This document shows positions 4,736-5,491 of a stretch of 5,491 nt of DNA, piece after piece (within the stretch, counting starts at the first letter, position 1; each line of letters begins with the position of its first letter). The stretch comes from JBCBJZ01 sp038522635. Its GTDB lineage: Bacteria; Pseudomonadota; Alphaproteobacteria; Rhizobiales; Hyphomicrobiaceae. Under the pieces are notes generated by a model. The model made no database searches. It saw only the letters and a program-made list of their open reading frames with translations, and was not told the DNA's origin. The stretch covers positions 1 through 5,491 of the forward strand of contig JBCBJZ010000189.1 of the NCBI GenBank assembly GCA_038522635.1. The letters are read 5' to 3'. Made by a program: the position numbers and the translations under genes.

Positions 4736-5491
4736 ATGGCCGACGCAGCTCACGCCGATCACGACCACACGCCGTCCGTTTACAGCCCGGCGCGTTGGCT
4801 TTTTTCGACGAACCACAAAGACATCGGCACGATGTACCTCATCTTCGCGATGTTCGCGGGCGTTGTGGGCGGCGTGCTGTCCGTGTTCATGCGCATCGAG
4901 CTGCAAGAACCTGGCATGCAGATCTTTGCCAACCCGCACACGTACAATGTGTTTGTGACCGGCCACGGTCTCATCATGGTGTTCTTCATGGTGATGCCGG
5001 CGATGATCGGCGGCTTCGGCAACTGGTTCGTACCGCTCCAGATCGGCGCGCCGGACATGGCGTTCCCGCGCATGAACAATATCTCGTTCTGGCTGCTGCC
5101 GGCATCGTTCGCGCTGCTGATCATGTCGCTCTTCGTGGAAGGCGTGCCGGGTGCCAACGGGTTCGGCGGCGGCTGGACCGCTTACGCTCCGCTCTCAACG
5201 TCAGGACATCCAGGACCAGCGATGGACCTGGCGATTTTGCGCTGCATTTGGCCGGGGCCAGCTCAATCCTCGGCGCTGCCAACTTCATCACAACCGTTTT
5301 TAATATGCGCGCGCCTGGTATGACGCTGCACAAAATGCCGCTTTTTGTCTGGGCGATGCTTGTGACAGCTTTTCTACTGGTTCTCGCTGTGCCTGTCCTC
5401 GGCGGCGCGATTACGATGCTGCTGACCGACCGGAATTTCGGCACCGGGTTTTTTGTACCCGATAAGGGCGGCGACCCGATTTTATACCAGC
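4736..5491 (+). CDS. coxA: Cytochrome c oxidase subunit I, frameshifted and cut by window edge
   Basis: CoxA is the catalytic haem-copper subunit reducing O2 to water and pumping protons in the inner membrane. Residues 1-167 read normally: a His/Asp-rich N-terminus, STNHKDIGTMYLIF (24-37), then membrane helices. His77 in TGHGLIM aligns with the low-spin haem a ligand (His102 in Rhodobacter). Asn96, Asp107 and Asn114 align with the D-channel residues Asn121, Asp132 and Asn139, all at a constant offset of 25. After Ile167 (ATT, 5234-5236) the frame gives 28 unrelated residues and stops at TGA (5321-5323). From 5239 the -1 frame resumes clean CoxA sequence to the window end: ALHLAGASSILGA, NMRAPGMTLHKMP, LLTDRNFGTGFF. 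Restoring one T to the run at 5235-5238 gives AIFALHLAG, the usual family sequence. The CuB and haem a3 ligands lie beyond the window. AAAGG at 4722-4726 supports the start. A family gene is about 530-560 codons, so roughly half is present. Confidence 0.93.

Noticed and set aside
4169..4966. 265-codon minus-strand open frame across the coxB end, spacer and coxA start
   Set aside because: It is antisense to two clearly real genes, shows low-complexity His/Arg/Ala sequence and no recognisable family; it is explained by GC-rich codon usage.
5233..5239. Programmed -1 frameshift site in coxA
   Set aside because: The sequence GATTTTG does not fit the X-XXY-YYZ slippery pattern, and programmed frameshifting is not known for coxA. 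A missing T explains the data more simply.

Overview
This is a GC-rich window of bacterial type, probably chromosomal DNA from an alphaproteobacterium and most likely Hyphomicrobiales (Rhizobiales) or a close relative. That placement is inferred from three things: an IalB-family periplasmic protein next to an aa3-type cytochrome c oxidase operon, the alphaproteobacterial look of the CoxA and CoxB sequences, and a RIME/REP-like palindrome carrying a GANTC site. No 16S rRNA, tRNA, CRISPR array, transposase or phage gene was seen.

Layout. Positions 1-162 are non-coding. They hold a 43-bp imperfect palindrome (17-59) and three imperfect 15-bp tandem units (112-156). A PcfJ-like protein of unknown role is encoded on the minus strand (163-1503). 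A gap of about 470 bp follows, containing three 18-bp tandem units that a small ORF reads as hexapeptide repeats, and a hairpin. Next are a membrane-anchored or exported single-domain rhodanese on the plus strand (1978-2568) and, convergent with it, an exported IalB-family protein on the minus strand (2639-3208). IalB is divergent from coxB (3455-4528), and coxB is followed by coxA (from 4736, running off the right edge). The coxB-coxA gap holds a perfect 10-bp-stem hairpin.

How the genes work together. CoxB and CoxA are the two catalytic core subunits of the terminal haem-copper oxidase. CoxB receives electrons from cytochrome c at its periplasmic CuA centre. CoxA passes them through haem a to the haem a3-CuB site and pumps protons. 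The rhodanese and IalB proteins both appear to work outside the cytoplasm. Proximity does not prove they help the oxidase, but they share its compartment. The PcfJ-like gene has no evident link.

The most notable point is that coxA is broken as given. One T appears to be missing from a short T run at 5235-5238, so the literal frame ends at 5323. The next frame continues with well-conserved CoxA sequence to the end of the window. A sequencing error or a very recent mutation is far likelier than an old pseudogene. I found no convincing new multi-gene system. The items most worth a second look are the coxA frameshift, the palindrome near the left end, the small-unit repeats flanking the PcfJ-like gene, the inter-cox hairpin and the overlapping start-stop codon at ialB.
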